From: Phreatobacter stygius
Lineage (GTDB): Bacteria; Pseudomonadota; Alphaproteobacteria; Rhizobiales; Phreatobacteraceae
DNA: 64,000 nucleotides
Assembly: GCF_005144885.1 (NCBI RefSeq)
Contig: NZ_CP039690.1
Location: forward strand, 7,118,873-7,182,872
Direction: 5' to 3'
The position numbers were made by a program, and so were the translations under genes. The notes beneath the pieces were generated by a model. That model worked only from the letters and a program-made list of their open reading frames with translations, was not told the DNA's origin and ran no database searches. Shown in pieces: positions 25,135 through 36,632 of the stretch (its first letter is position 1; the number at the start of each line of letters is the position of its first letter).

Positions 25135-26355
25135 TCAGCGCTTGAAATCCGCCGCGGTCAGCGCCCGGGTCACCGCGTCGTCGAGCTTGACCACCTTGCC
25201 GTCGCGCCAGACCGCCAGGTTGAAGTCGGCAACCCCGAGCGCCTCGTGATTGGTCTTCGAGAACGGCCGCTCATAGGTCTTGATGACACCTTCGACCTTG
25301 CCGAGGTTTTCCAGGGCTTCCTGCACCTTCGGGCCCTCGGTCGAATTGGCCTGGCGGAGCGCCGCGGCGATCAGCATGACCGCGTCATAACCCTGAGCCG
25401 CCGAGACGAAGGCCGGCATGTTCGGATGTTTGGCGACCAGGCGGGTGTTCAACGCCGCCGCCTTCGGGTTGGAATTCTCGGTGGTGGAGGCGGCGAACAC
25501 GATGCGCTCGGCGAGTTTCAGCCCGGCAATGTTCAGGAGCGGCGTGTTGATGCTGCTCCAGGTGCCGAGCAGGCCGGGGAAATAGTCCATCTTCTCCATG
25601 CTCTTGAGAATATGGGCATTGGCATCGCCGAGCGATCCGGCGATCACCATGTCGGCGCCGGCATCGCGCAGCTTGGCGAGCTGCGAGGTCATGTCGGTGT
25701 CGCGCGGGCCGAATTTTTCGACCGCCACCGGCCGGATATTGTGCAGGGCCAGGATCTCGGTGAGGTCCTTGGTCGCCGCCTGGCCGTAACCCGTGGTGTC
25801 GGCGATGATGCCGACCTTGCCGGATTTCGAGCCGCGCACGGCATAGGCGGCCAGCAGCGCCAGCTGTTCGCGATCGACCATCGAGACGCGGAAAATATAG
25901 TTCCTCGGCTGCGAGGCGTAACGCGTGGTGATCTCGGTGGCGGTCGCCACATGCGAGATGACCGGCGTCGTCTTCTGCTGCGGCAGGTGCAGCCAGGCCA
26001 GCGCATTGCCCGAATTGGTCGGGCCGACGACGGCCGCGACCTTCTCGTTGTCGATCAGCTCGAGCATGTTCTGGATCGACTTCGGCGGCGCTCCGACATC
26101 GTCCCTGATGACGCCGACGAGCTTGCGGCCCATCACGCCGCCGGCGGCGTTGACGTCCTCGATCGCCGCCTCGAAACCGTAGCGGCCGGAGAGGCCGAGT
26201 TCGGCGGCCCCGGTGGCCGACTGGTCGGCATTATAGCCGATCTTGATGTCGCCCTGGGCTTGCGCCCTCAGCGGTCCCAGGCCGAAGCCGGCGGCAAGCG
26301 CCGCCGCCCCGATCAGGCTGTCGCGGCGGCTCGGTGCAAAACTTTTCTTCATCAT
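25135..26355 (-). CDS. livK: ABC transporter substrate-binding protein, LivK-type
   Basis: A 406-residue periplasmic binding protein of the leucine/isoleucine/valine type I fold. A twin-arginine-like signal (PSRRDSLIGAAALAAGFGLG) ends near residue 40, so Tat export is possible. The mature protein starts with IKIGYNADQSATGAAELG and has family motifs VVGPTNSGNALA and AAQGYDAVMLIAAALRQAN. Despite the family name many members bind other ligands (aromatic acids, amides, hydroxy acids). AAGGAGA before the ATG pair at 26355 supports the start. It lies 61 bases after mvaA, which ties it to HMG-CoA or mevalonate metabolism. Confidence 0.9.
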   Translation of the reverse strand: MMKKSFAPSRRDSLIGAAALAAGFGLGPLRAQAQGDIKIGYNADQSATGAAELGLSGRYGFEAAIEDVNAAGGVMGRKLVGVIRDDVGAPPKSIQNMLELIDNEKVAAVVGPTNSGNALAWLHLPQQKTTPVISHVATATEITTRYASQPRNYIFRVSMVDREQLALLAAYAVRGSKSGKVGIIADTTGYGQAATKDLTEILALHNIRPVAVEKFGPRDTDMTSQLAKLRDAGADMVIAGSLGDANAHILKSMEKMDYFPGLLGTWSSINTPLLNIAGLKLAERIVFAASTTENSNPKAAALNTRLVAKHPNMPAFVSAAQGYDAVMLIAAALRQANSTEGPKVQEALENLGKVEGVIKTYERPFSKTNHEALGVADFNLAVWRDGKVVKLDDAVTRALTAADFKR

Positions 26356-26416
26356 GTCTCTCCTTGGCTCCCGTTTCATTGATGGCCGATGGCTTCGGCT
26401 CTGGTCTTGGCAAGGC

Positions 26417-27718
26417 TCACCCGCGCAAGCCGGCGAGCAATTCCTTGGCGCGATCGACCCTGACGTCATGGGTCCTGGCCAGTTCAGCCGCGACCCGGTC
26501 GACCTCCGCGCCGCTGGCGCCGGCGACGATCGCGATGTTGCGGGCATGCAGCGCCATGTGGCCGCGCTGAATGCCTTCGGTGGCGAGCGCGCGGATCGCC
26601 GCCATGTTCTGGGCGAGCCCCACCGCCACCGTCACCTCGGCGAGCTCCTGGGCGGTCTCGACCTTCAGGATGCGCAAGGCGAGCTGAGCCAGCGGATGGG
26701 TTTTGGTGGCGCCGCCGACCAGGCCGAGCGCCATGGGCATTTCCAGCGTGCCGACGAGCCGGCCCGCCTGGTCGACCTCCCAGGTGGTGAGCGAGGTATA
26801 AGACCCCTTGCGGCAGGCCCAGACATGGGCACCCGCCTCGATCGCCCGCCAGTCATTGCCGGTCGCGACCACCACCGGATCGATGCCGTTCATGATGCCC
26901 TTGTTATGGGTCGCGGCGCGGTAGGGGTCGACGGCGGCAAGAGCATAGGCGTCCAGCATGCCCTCGATCATCCGTTCGCCTGAATAGGCCGACGTCGCCA
27001 GCGCTTCCGGCGGAACCGCGACGCGCGCACGCGCCAGGCGCAGGTCGGCGAAATTCGAGAGGATGCGCAGGCGCACCTCGCCGCCGGTGACCTGTTCGAC
27101 GATCGGCGCCACCGTCTCGGCCATGGTGTTGACCGTGTTGGCGCCCATGGCGTCGCGCACATCGACCAAAAGATGCAGCACGACCATGGCCCCGCGCGGC
27201 GTCTCGGGGAAGACATGCACCTCGATGTCGCGGCAGCCGCCACCGAGCCCGATCAGCACCTTGTCCCTGGCATTGGCGGCTTCGATGATGCGGTCGCGGG
27301 CGCCGAGCAATCTGAGGCGGGCGCCATGCGGGTCGGTCAGGCCGATGACCTGCACCTGGGCGCGCATCATCGGCGCCGAGGACGAGGTTTCGAAGCCGCC
27401 ATGGGGCCGCACGATGCGCGCCATATAGGAGGCGGCGGCCACCACCGAGGGCTCCTCCACCACCATGGGGATCAGATAGTCGCGGCCGTTGACGGTGAAA
27501 TTGGTGGCGATGCCGAAGGGCAGCTCGAAGGTGCCGACGACATTTTCGATCATGCCGTTGGCGCGCTCCACCGGCAGCGCGCCGGGAGACGCGAGCAGCG
27601 CCAGGTCGGCCTGGCTGAGTTCGGCCGCCTCGACCAGGCCCGCCAGCCGGTCGGCCGGCGAGAGATTGCGATAATTTTCCAGGCGCGAGCTGAGAGCCCG
27701 CGCAGCGTCCGCTGCCAC
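26417..27718 (-). CDS. mvaA: hydroxymethylglutaryl-CoA reductase, class II, degradative
   Basis: A 433-residue class II HMG-CoA reductase, closely similar over its whole length to the P. mevalonii enzyme as I recall it. Catalytic residues are all present: Glu89 ([13 protein letters not shown]), Lys273 ([11 protein letters not shown]), Asp289 ([12 protein letters not shown]) and His387 ([11 protein letters not shown]). The dinucleotide motif [14 protein letters not shown] has the Asp seen in the NAD-using degradative enzyme. The reaction in vivo is probably oxidation of mevalonate with CoA to HMG-CoA. It starts at a GTG with AGGAGG nine bases upstream. Divergent from the MocR gene and leading livK, it heads the mevalonate block. 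Confidence 0.95.
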   Translation of the reverse strand: MAADAARALSSRLENYRNLSPADRLAGLVEAAELSQADLALLASPGALPVERANGMIENVVGTFELPFGIATNFTVNGRDYLIPMVVEEPSVVAAASYMARIVRPHGGFETSSSAPMMRAQVQVIGLTDPHGARLRLLGARDRIIEAANARDKVLIGLGGGCRDIEVHVFPETPRGAMVVLHLLVDVRDAMGANTVNTMAETVAPIVEQVTGGEVRLRILSNFADLRLARARVAVPPEALATSAYSGERMIEGMLDAYALAAVDPYRAATHNKGIMNGIDPVVVATGNDWRAIEAGAHVWACRKGSYTSLTTWEVDQAGRLVGTLEMPMALGLVGGATKTHPLAQLALRILKVETAQELAEVTVAVGLAQNMAAIRALATEGIQRGHMALHARNIAIVAGASGAEVDRVAAELARTHDVRVDRAKELLAGLRG

Positions 27719-27867
27719 CTTGACGTCCTCCTGCCAATATCAAGGGTTGGTCGACGAACCTCCCTTGACAGATCTTGACCGGGACAATCAAGCTGCTGTG
27801 CCCTTTCATCAAGGTACAGTTTGGCGCGACTTCCCAGGCCTGTACCAGTAAAAATTGGGGAACAGTG
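27719..27867. promoter_or_regulatory. divergent mvaA/mocR control region with candidate operator repeats
   Basis: This 149-base region separates mvaA from the regulator and must hold both promoters. Three related heptamers stand out: CTGTGCC at 27796-27802, GGTACAG at 27813-27819 and CTGTACC at 27840-27846. The last two form a perfect inverted repeat with a 20-base spacer, and the first and last a near direct repeat 44 bases apart. Direct or mixed repeats are the usual form of MocR-family operators. There are also five copies of CTTGA or its complement between 27739 and 27815. Their role is inferred. Confidence 0.5.
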
Positions 27868-29291
27868 ATGCCCTCGCCCGCTCCACCGAGAGGCAAGGCC
27901 GAAACCATCGTCAGCCAGATCTCGAGGGCTATCGAGGCCGGCCTGATGAAACCCGGCGACCGGCTGCCGTCGATCCGGGCAGCGGCCGAGCATTACGACG
28001 TCGCCAAGAACACCGTTGTCGAAGTCTATGACCGGCTGGTTGCGCTCGGCCTGGTGGAAGCCCGGCGCGGCTCGGGCTTTTTCGTCGGCGCAGTCAGGCG
28101 GAGCTCGCCGGAGATCCAGGCGCCGCATGTCGCCGAGGCGCTCGACATTCTCGGCCTGTTGCGCGAGCAGCTCGACCAGCATTTCGAAGTGCGCATCGGC
28201 GACGGCCGGCCGCCGGCCTCGTGGATGGAAGGCTCGGAGCTCGGCCGCCACATGCGGCTGACCGGCGCGCGCGGCGGCGAACCGATCGAGCACGGTTATG
28301 GCAGCGCGCTCGGCTACGGCCCCTTGCGCGAGCGCCTGTCGCTGATGCTGGCGGAACGTTCGATTCCGGTCGGGCCGGACCAGGTCCTGCTCACCCACGG
28401 CGCCAATCATGCGCTCGACCTGATCATTCGCCATGCGCTGGAGCCGGGCGACGCCGCCATGGTCGACGATCCCGGCTATTATCCGCTGTTCGCCAAGCTG
28501 AAACTCGCCAAGGTCGAGATGTTGGGGGTCAGGCGCCTCGCCGACGGGCCGGATCTCGACGATTTCGCCGACAAGGCGGCGAGCGGCCGGGCCAAGATCT
28601 TCTTCACCCAGAGCCTGGCGCATAACCCGACCGGCAGTTCCATGTCGGTGGCGGTGGCCCATCGGCTCTTGCAAATCGCTGCACGGCACGGCGTGACCAT
28701 TGTCGAGGACGATCCTTTCGCCGATGTCCTGGCGCCGACGCTCTACCGGCTCGCCTCGCTCGACCAGTTGGAGAGCGTCATCTATCTCGGCACTTTCGCC
28801 AAGACGCTGTCGGCGAGCCTGCGCGTCGGTTATATCGCCGCCTCGCCCCGCACCGTCACGGTGTTGCGCGACATGAAGATGCTGACCGTGGTCAACTCGT
28901 CGGGATATGTCGAGCGCCTGGTGCACGACCTGATGATCTCAGGCCATTACCGCCATCACCTGAAGCGCCTGAAGACCCGCATCGAACAGGCGACCGAAGT
29001 GGCGGTCGGCGAACTCGGCCGCTTCGGCCTGGAGATCTTTTCAGCCCCCACCGGCGGCTATTACCTGTGGTGCCGCATTCCCGCCGGCCGCGACGACGTG
29101 ACCTTTTCCAAGGCCGCGGCGGCCGAAGGCATCTTCATCGCGCCCGGCACCATGTTTTCACCCGACCGCTCGGCCCATTCCGGCCATATGCGCATCAATG
29201 TCGCTTATGCCGACGATCCGAGATTCCTCGGGTTCCTGACCAAGGCCGGCCGGCCCGGCGACGTTTCCCTCGCGGCTCCGGTCCATAGCCT

Positions 29292-29307
<16 letters not shown>
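27868..29307 (+). CDS. MocR-family transcriptional regulator (GntR HTH plus aminotransferase-like domain)
   Basis: A 479-residue regulator. Residues 13-75 are a GntR winged helix-turn-helix ([20 protein letters not shown]). The rest is a fold-type-I aminotransferase-like domain with HNPTG at 252-256 and the pyridoxal phosphate-binding Lys312 in [16 protein letters not shown]. MocR proteins use this domain as a PLP-dependent sensor. It is divergent from mvaA and is the natural candidate regulator of the mvaA-livKHMGF-mvaB block. Its 3' end overlaps the ureC coding end by 16 bases, convergently. I chose the ATG at 27868; the frame is open further upstream but that part overlaps the operator region. 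Confidence 0.88.
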
Positions 29308-31007
<1,700 letters not shown>

Positions 31008-31045
31008 CGTGTTCTCCTGGGGCAGCTAATCCCCGATAGGGCCGG

Positions 31046-31351
31046 TCAAAGCTTGCCCATCACGTCCTGGCGGAAGCCATGGACGGTCCTGTTGCCGAGA
31101 TAAGGCACCAGCGTCACCTCGCGGGTCTGGCCGGGCTCGAACCTGACGGCGGTGCCGGCGGGAATGTCCAGGCGCATGCCGCGGGCCATGGCGCGATCGA
31201 AGACGAGGCCCGGATTGGTCTCGAAGAAATGGTAATGCGAGCCGACCTGCACCGGCCGGTCGCCGCTATTCGACACCGTCAGCGTGACGCTGTTGGCGCC
31301 GGCATTGAGCACGACATCGCCCGCGGGCGTGATGATCTCGCCGGGTTTCAT
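31046..31351 (-). CDS. ureB: urease subunit beta
   Basis: A 101-residue structural urease subunit. The family motifs [31 protein letters not shown] and [20 protein letters not shown] are exact. The start at 31351 gives the conserved N-terminus; the frame is open upstream but that part overlaps the neighbouring gene. With UreA and UreC it forms the (ABC)3 complex. Placed between the DUF1272 gene (four bases upstream) and ureC. Confidence 0.96.
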   Translation of the reverse strand: MKPGEIITPAGDVVLNAGANSVTLTVSNSGDRPVQVGSHYHFFETNPGLVFDRAMARGMRLDIPAGTAVRFEPGQTREVTLVPYLGNRTVHGFRQDVMGKL

Positions 31352-31355
31352 TGGC

Positions 31356-31613
31356 CTAGCCCGTCGCCCGCAGGCCGGCGCATCCATCAGGCTTCAGCAC
31401 CCGCTTGGCCGAGGCTGGAAAGCGCGCGAGCTTGGCCGCCGGCCGGACCGGGCGGCGGACCAGCTCGCCGCCGCAATTCGGGCAGGTGCCGCCGAGCACC
31501 TTGTCCGCGCAGTCGGCGCAGAAGGTGCATTCGAAGGTGCAGATCATCGCGTCGCGCGTCTCCGGCGGCAGGTCGCGATCGCAGCATTCGCAATTCGGGC
31601 GCAGTTCGAGCAT
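31356..31613 (-). CDS. DUF1272 domain protein (zinc-ribbon type)
   Basis: An 85-residue Cys-rich protein. The DUF1272 pattern is clear: [17 protein letters not shown], an [14 protein letters not shown] core and [17 protein letters not shown], giving paired CxxC sites that likely bind zinc. Function of the family is unknown. It sits inside the urease operon, between hupE and ureB, four bases before ureB, so it is co-transcribed; whether it has any role in urease is open. Nothing suggests that it is foreign. Confidence 0.9.
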   Translation of the reverse strand: MLELRPNCECCDRDLPPETRDAMICTFECTFCADCADKVLGGTCPNCGGELVRRPVRPAAKLARFPASAKRVLKPDGCAGLRATG

Positions 31614-31679
31614 GGAAAACCTCCTGTCGAGGGGCCGACAGCACTTCGCCGCCGGCCGGTCATGCGGTGGTCGGAGTGC

Positions 31680-32273
31680 TCAGGCGAGCCCGCCGGCCAT
31701 GGCCAGCACCAGGCCGGCGGCAGCCGTCAGGGCGCCGGCCGTGCGGACCGCGGCCGGAACCGTCAGGCGCGCGGCCAGAATGGTCACGGCGATGCCGAAC
31801 AGGTGCAGCGCCGCGGTCGAGATCGCGAAACCCATGGCATAGGCCGCGCCCGAGGCATTGGCCGGCACCACGGTGCCGTGGGCATGGCCGTGGAACAGCG
31901 CGGCCAGCGCGATCAGCGTCGCGCCGACAGCGACATTCGGGCGTGCCGCAAGCGCAACCGCAAGGCCGAGCAGCAGGACCGAGGCGAGAATGCCCTGCTC
32001 GACGAAGGGCAGAGCCAGGCCGGACATGCCGAGAATGCCGCCGACCACCATCACGCCGACAAAACTCGCCGGCCACACCCACAGGGCGGCGCCGCCGCGC
32101 GAGCCGGCCCACAGCCCGACCGCGACCATGGCGAGCATGTGGTCGAGCCCGGTCAGCGGATGCATGAAACCGGCGGCGAAAGCCGAGGTCGAGCCGATGC
32201 CGGTATGGGCTTCGGCGGCGGTCGTCATCATGACCGCGACCAGGAGGGTGAGGAAGGGTGAGGTCGGTTTCAT
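31680..32273 (-). CDS. ureJ: HupE/UreJ family nickel permease-like protein
   Basis: A 197-residue membrane protein with a signal-like N-terminus and about six membrane helices. The family signature is FMHPLTGLDHMLAMVAVGLW near residue 35, whose His and Asp residues are thought to bind nickel; FHGHAHG near residue 125 is the second typical motif. HupE/UreJ proteins help nickel reach hydrogenase or urease. It lies between ureA and the DUF1272 gene in the same operon, as in many rhizobial urease clusters. Confidence 0.92.
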   Translation of the reverse strand: MKPTSPFLTLLVAVMMTTAAEAHTGIGSTSAFAAGFMHPLTGLDHMLAMVAVGLWAGSRGGAALWVWPASFVGVMVVGGILGMSGLALPFVEQGILASVLLLGLAVALAARPNVAVGATLIALAALFHGHAHGTVVPANASGAAYAMGFAISTAALHLFGIAVTILAARLTVPAAVRTAGALTAAAGLVLAMAGGLA

Positions 32274-32295
32274 GGTGCGGGCCTCTGCAACACTG

Positions 32296-32598
32296 TCAGC
32301 GGATGGGATTGTGCACTGTGACGAGCTTGGTGCCGTCGGGAAAGGTGGCTTCGACCTGGATATCGTGAATCATCTCGGCGATGCCGGTCATCACCTGGTC
32401 GCGGCCAATGACATGGGCCCCGGCCTCCATCAGGTCGGCCACGGCGCGGCCGTCGCGCGCGCCCTCGACGACAAAATCGGTGATCAGCGCGATGGCCTCG
32501 GGATAGTTGAGCTTGACGCCGCGCTCGAGCCGCCGGCGCGCCACCACGGCCGCCATGGCGATCAAGAGCTTGTCCTTCTCACGTGGTGACAGGTTCAT
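32296..32598 (-). CDS. ureA: urease subunit gamma
   Basis: A 100-residue structural urease subunit. [37 protein letters not shown] and the C-terminal [14 protein letters not shown] are family hallmarks. Length is exact for separate UreA. It starts nine bases after ureD, so the two are in one transcript. It joins UreB and UreC in the urease complex. Confidence 0.97.
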   Translation of the reverse strand: MNLSPREKDKLLIAMAAVVARRRLERGVKLNYPEAIALITDFVVEGARDGRAVADLMEAGAHVIGRDQVMTGIAEMIHDIQVEATFPDGTKLVTVHNPIR

Positions 32599-32607
32599 CC
32601 GACATCC

Positions 32608-33480
32608 TCAGCACGACCAGACGCGGGGCAGCGGCCCGCGCAGCATTTCAAGAAGCTGGACCAGCCCGCGGCGCAGCGCGAACGGATCCGCCGACAGGAG
32701 CCGGATCGAGACCAGCCCGTCGAAAGCGCTCGCCCCCGCCTCGACGCCGGTGGCATCGAGGCCGGCCAGCCGGTCGCGGGTCGCGTCGATCAGGTCCTCG
32801 GCGCCAGGCGAGACCACCACGACGCTCGCCGCGGCGATCGCGCCGGCGCCGGCAGCCCGCGCCGCGAGCCTTGCCGCCACCGGACCGTCGAAACGAAGCC
32901 CTTCGGCATAGACCAGCCGGCCGCCCCGCCGGATCCGCCAGCGCTCGAACAGGAAGGCGCTTTCGACGCTCTCGCCACGCGCCAGCCGACCGAACACCAC
33001 GCTCTCGACCGCCAGGAGATGGGCGCTTGCGGCCATTTCGATGTCGAGCCGGCGATCGAGCGCCGAGCCGTCGAACAGGATCGCCTCCTGCGGCAGCCAA
33101 TCGAGCGAGGCCGCCTCGCCGAGCACGATGTGGGTCCGGAACGAGCCGACACCACCGCTCGAGCGGTAGACCTTCTCGGCGGCCTGGCCGGTGACCACCG
33201 CACGCGTGCCCTCGCCCGCCACGATCTCCAGCGAGAAGCGGTCGCCGCCGGTGAGCCCGCCGGCCGTATTGATGATGACAGCCTCGACCGGCATGGCCGG
33301 CCCTGGACGCGGCATGCGGATGCGCAGGCCGGCTTCCTGGTAACAATCCCGGATCACCGTGTCGGCGCCGCGCCGGACGAACGACAAACGGCCGACGCCA
33401 TGGGCGCGCTGCATGCGCGCGCCCTCCTCCCGCCACCGAAAAGCGTCACGGTCCGTTCCGACCGCTCGTGTCGCCAGCAT
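32608..33480 (-). CDS. ureD: urease accessory protein UreD
   Basis: A 290-residue accessory protein that binds apo-urease and, with UreF and UreG, forms the nickel-insertion platform. Motifs: AVIINTAGGLTGGDRFSLEI near residue 80, AAEKVYRS and SLDWLPQEAILFDGSALDR near residue 125, FGRLARGE and the second block WRIRRGGRLVYAEGLRFDG. The ATG at 33480 has GAGGTGG just upstream, which fixes the start within a longer open frame. First gene of the ureD-ureA-ureJ-DUF1272-ureB-ureC operon. Confidence 0.95.
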   Translation of the reverse strand: MLATRAVGTDRDAFRWREEGARMQRAHGVGRLSFVRRGADTVIRDCYQEAGLRIRMPRPGPAMPVEAVIINTAGGLTGGDRFSLEIVAGEGTRAVVTGQAAEKVYRSSGGVGSFRTHIVLGEAASLDWLPQEAILFDGSALDRRLDIEMAASAHLLAVESVVFGRLARGESVESAFLFERWRIRRGGRLVYAEGLRFDGPVAARLAARAAGAGAIAAASVVVVSPGAEDLIDATRDRLAGLDATGVEAGASAFDGLVSIRLLSADPFALRRGLVQLLEMLRGPLPRVWSC

Positions 33481-33795
33481 GTCCACCTCAGCCGACGCGA
33501 TCTTGGAGCGCTGCCGCCATGCCCGCAAGCCGAGAAAATGGGCATGGACTGCCGGGTGACGTGGCGCACATCGGCCTTAAGGGGCCTGATGCGATGATAC
33601 GTCCTGCCGGGAACCGGAGCGGTCAATCAGCGGTCGCTGCCGCCGCTCCCGGAATTGCCGGAATTGGCTGCGAGAATCACCGCATGGTCCGACCCCCGCG
33701 GTCATGAAGCGTTAACCTTGCGGTGGGAGCCTGGCTTGAGACGTGCATCGCGTGAGTTGCGAATTGTCCGGGTGGGAATGCCATCGGAGGCCGTC
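33481..33795. promoter_or_regulatory. promoter region upstream of ureD and of the small gene at 33796
   Basis: This 315-base gap lies between two divergent genes and must hold both promoters. On the minus strand a TTGACC hexamer (33621-33626) and an ACGTAT hexamer (33597-33602), 18 bases apart, could be a sigma-70 promoter for ureD, though weak. I see no clear sigma-54 element and no coding frame I would support. Confidence 0.3.
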
Positions 33796-34023
33796 ATGAC
33801 GCAGGCACATGTCGACACACGCGGCGCGGCGCGACGGTTATCCTTGCCTCTCGAAGGCGACGACATGGTCGCGCTGCTGCGGGCCAAGACACCCCAGACC
33901 GATTCGGAAGCGTTCCAGGTGCTGCGCCGGAGCTTTCCGGCAAGCCCGCTCTGCGACCGTGTCGCCGCGATCAGCCGCTGGCGCGTCGACGGCACCCAAA
34001 GCGCCATCGGAACAAAAGCTTAA
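33796..34023 (+). CDS. small hypothetical protein
   Basis: A 75-residue basic cytoplasmic protein with no recognised domain. A GGAGG ribosome binding site at 33786-33790 stands five bases before the ATG at 33796, strong support for translation. The middle part is helical (DDMVALLRAKTPQTDSEAF, FQVLRRSFPASPLCDRVAAI), reminiscent of short adaptor-like proteins in Hyphomicrobiales. It is divergent from ureD and convergent with pssA. Function unknown. Confidence 0.6.
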   Translation: MTQAHVDTRGAARRLSLPLEGDDMVALLRAKTPQTDSEAFQVLRRSFPASPLCDRVAAISRWRVDGTQSAIGTKA

Positions 34024-34075
34024 CCGGCGCTCCTGATTCGAAATCCGAAACCGCCGCGGCGCACCGGCGAACTGC

Positions 34076-34924
34076 TCATTGCGGCTTGTCTTCGTCCGCT
34101 GCGGCCTCGGCAGGCTCGGTCGCGGCCGGCGCCGGTTCGGCGCGCGCCAGGGCCTGGGCCTTGGCCGCGCCGAACGGCAGGGAGGCCAGATAGGCCACCG
34201 TGCCGACCGCCAGCACGATCCACGGATAGCTCATCAGCAGCGCCACGAAGGCGATCGCCGCGACGAACAGCGGCAAGACGCTTTCCCGCGGCACCTTGGC
34301 GCCGAGCTTCTTGCCCGAGAACACCGGCACGCGCGACACCATCAGAAGCGCGATGGCCATGGTGAAGGCGGTGACCAGCCAGGGATGGATCAAGCCTTTG
34401 GGAACGCCGACATTCTCCAGGTAGATCGGCAGCATGACCAGCACCGCGCCGGCCGGGATCGGCACGCCGGTGAAATAATTGGCCATCCAGGCCGGCTGGT
34501 TCGGGTCCTCGATCTGGACGTTGAAGCGGGCGAGCCGAAGCGCGCCGCAGATCGCGAAGACCAGCACGGCGATCCAGCCGATCGGCCCGGCCTCGTTCAT
34601 GCCCCAGAGATAGAGCACCAGCGCCGGCACCGCGCCGAAACTGACGAAATCGGCGAGGCTGTCGAGTTCGGCGCCGAATTTCGAGGTGCCTTTCAACAGC
34701 CGCGCGATGCGCCCGTCGACTGAATCGAGCACGGCGGCGCCGAGGATCAGGTAGACCGCCAGCTCGATCTTGCCCTCGAGCGCCATGCGAATGGCGCTCA
34801 AGCCGGCGCAGAGCGCCAGCAGCGTGATCAGGTTCGGAATCAGCAGACGCAGCGGAACCGGCCGAAACCGGCGCCGCGGCGGCTCGTTCCGGTCGGGGGT
34901 GAAAGGCTGGAACAGGGAACTCAT
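34076..34924 (-). CDS. pssA: CDP-diacylglycerol-serine O-phosphatidyltransferase
   Basis: A 282-residue membrane enzyme that makes phosphatidylserine from CDP-diacylglycerol and serine. The CDP-alcohol phosphotransferase motif is complete: DSVDGRIARLLKGTSKFG followed by AELDSLADFVSFG (residues about 68-98). It has about seven to eight membrane helices and an Ala/Glu/Pro-rich C-terminal tail. It directly follows psd, the next enzyme of phosphatidylethanolamine synthesis, on the same strand (31 bases apart), as in many alphaproteobacteria. Confidence 0.95.
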   Translation of the reverse strand: MSSLFQPFTPDRNEPPRRRFRPVPLRLLIPNLITLLALCAGLSAIRMALEGKIELAVYLILGAAVLDSVDGRIARLLKGTSKFGAELDSLADFVSFGAVPALVLYLWGMNEAGPIGWIAVLVFAICGALRLARFNVQIEDPNQPAWMANYFTGVPIPAGAVLVMLPIYLENVGVPKGLIHPWLVTAFTMAIALLMVSRVPVFSGKKLGAKVPRESVLPLFVAAIAFVALLMSYPWIVLAVGTVAYLASLPFGAAKAQALARAEPAPAATEPAEAAADEDKPQ

Positions 34925-34955
34925 GGGGCGAAACTAGCGTGAAATGGCCGCGGCG

Positions 34956-35657
34956 TCAGCCGATGCGCACGACTCGCGCTCCCTCTTTCGAGGCCATGTC
35001 GGCCAGAACCGTTTCACCGGCGACCGATTTCTGGCCTTCCGACACCAGCGGCTTGGTGCCCTCGGGGAAATAGACGTCGACCCGCGAGCCGAACCGGATC
35101 ATGCCGAAGCGCTCGCCGGTGCCGATCTGATGGCCCTGCTCGACCCACCAGACGATGCGCCGCGCCACCAGACCGGCGATCTGCACCACGCCGAACGCGC
35201 CCCAGGACGACTTGATGGTCAGGCCGTTGCGCTCATTGTCTTCGGACGCCTTGTCGAGATCGGCATTGAGGAACTTGCCCGGCCGATAGGCCATGGCGGT
35301 GATCTTGCCGGCAATCGGCGCCCGGTTCACGTGGCAATCGAACACCGACATGAAGATCGAGACGCGCGGCAGGGCGGCCTCGCCCAGGCCGAGTTCCAGC
35401 GGCGGCACGGCATTGGTGACCAGCGAGACGCGGCCATCGGCCGGCGCGATGACCAGCCCGTCGCGCACCGGCGTCACCCGCACGGGATCGCGGAAGAAGA
35501 AGATCACCCAGACGGTGAGCGCCAGCATTGGCCAGGCCAGCCAGGCCCCCCACCACACCAGCAACAGCGTGCCGACCGCGGCGATGCCGATGAACGGATA
35601 GCCCTCGCGATGGATCGGCACCAGCACCGTCGTCTTGACGCTGTCGAGAATGGACAT
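34956..35657 (-). CDS. psd: phosphatidylserine decarboxylase proenzyme
   Basis: A 233-residue short-form phosphatidylserine decarboxylase, a membrane enzyme that makes phosphatidylethanolamine. Residues 20-55 are membrane-spanning. The self-cleavage site is RFGS with Gly190-Ser191, where Ser becomes the pyruvoyl cofactor; the pattern [18 protein letters not shown] near residue 102 is also typical. It forms a two-gene operon with pssA. Confidence 0.95.
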   Translation of the reverse strand: MSILDSVKTTVLVPIHREGYPFIGIAAVGTLLLVWWGAWLAWPMLALTVWVIFFFRDPVRVTPVRDGLVIAPADGRVSLVTNAVPPLELGLGEAALPRVSIFMSVFDCHVNRAPIAGKITAMAYRPGKFLNADLDKASEDNERNGLTIKSSWGAFGVVQIAGLVARRIVWWVEQGHQIGTGERFGMIRFGSRVDVYFPEGTKPLVSEGQKSVAGETVLADMASKEGARVVRIG

Positions 35658-35738
35658 GGACTACCCCCTGGCGATCCGGCTTGGTAGCCGGATGCGCGCT
35701 GCACGGTCAATGGTGGCAATGGATCGGGCGAGCCCGGA

Positions 35739-36632
35739 TCAGGTCACGGGCTTGGGCGCCGGATCTCCACCTTCGCTCTTGCCATCGCCTTCGCTCTTGT
35801 CGTCGTCATCCGAGGTGTCTTCCACCGCGCGCCGCTTCTCCATGCGGCCGACGACCAGGATGCCGATCTCGTAGAGCAGGCAGAGCGGGATGGCGAGCGA
35901 GAGCTGGCTGATCACGTCGGGCGGGGTCAGGATCGCCGCCAGGATGAAGGCGATGACGATGAAATAGCGCCGCTGCTTCCTCAGGAAGGCGGTGTCGACC
36001 AGGCCGATCTGCCCGAGCAGCGCGATGATGACCGGCAACTGGAACGAGATGCCGAAGGCGAAGACCAGCGTCATGATCAGGCTGAGATAGTCCTCGACCC
36101 GGCCGAGATATTGGATCGCGGTGGCCGTGTCGCTCGGCGCCTGCTGCATGCCGAGCGAGAACAGCATCAGGGCGCGCATGACGAAGAACAGCACGAACAG
36201 GGCGCCGGCGAAGAAGCAGATCGGCGTCCAGATCAGATACGGACGGAAGGCGTCCTTCTCGTGCGAATAGAGCCCCGGCGCGACGAATTTGTAGAGCTGG
36301 ATGGCAATGACGGGGAAAGCCAGGAAGGCGCCGCCGAACATGCCGATCTTCAGCTGGGTGAAGAAATATTCCAGCGGCGCGGTATAGATCAGCCGCACTT
36401 CGCTGCGCGGGATCTTCATATAGTCGGCGGCCCATTCATAGGGCACCACCAGGATCTGGAAGATCTGCTTGGAGAAGATGAACGAGAAGATGAAGCAGAC
36501 GATGAAGCCGAGCATGGCCTTGATCAGGCGCGCGCGCAGTTCGATCAGATGCTCGATCAGCGGCGCCTTGGACGCTTCGATCGCGTCCTCATCGGCTTTC
36601 AGTTTGTCTTCCTTGGGGTCGGCGAGCGTCAT
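35739..36632 (-). CDS. tatC: Sec-independent protein translocase TatC
   Basis: A 297-residue inner-membrane core of the twin-arginine translocase. Six membrane helices are expected; motifs include APLIEHLIELRARLIKAM at the N-terminus (contains the conserved signal-binding Glu region) and YFFTQLKIGMFGG near residue 90. An acidic, low-complexity tail follows residue 265. It overlaps tatB by four bases (ATGA), so the two are coupled. At least two proteins in this window, DctP and LivK, carry Tat-like signals. Confidence 0.96.
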   Translation of the reverse strand: MTLADPKEDKLKADEDAIEASKAPLIEHLIELRARLIKAMLGFIVCFIFSFIFSKQIFQILVVPYEWAADYMKIPRSEVRLIYTAPLEYFFTQLKIGMFGGAFLAFPVIAIQLYKFVAPGLYSHEKDAFRPYLIWTPICFFAGALFVLFFVMRALMLFSLGMQQAPSDTATAIQYLGRVEDYLSLIMTLVFAFGISFQLPVIIALLGQIGLVDTAFLRKQRRYFIVIAFILAAILTPPDVISQLSLAIPLCLLYEIGILVVGRMEKRRAVEDTSDDDDKSEGDGKSEGGDPAPKPVT

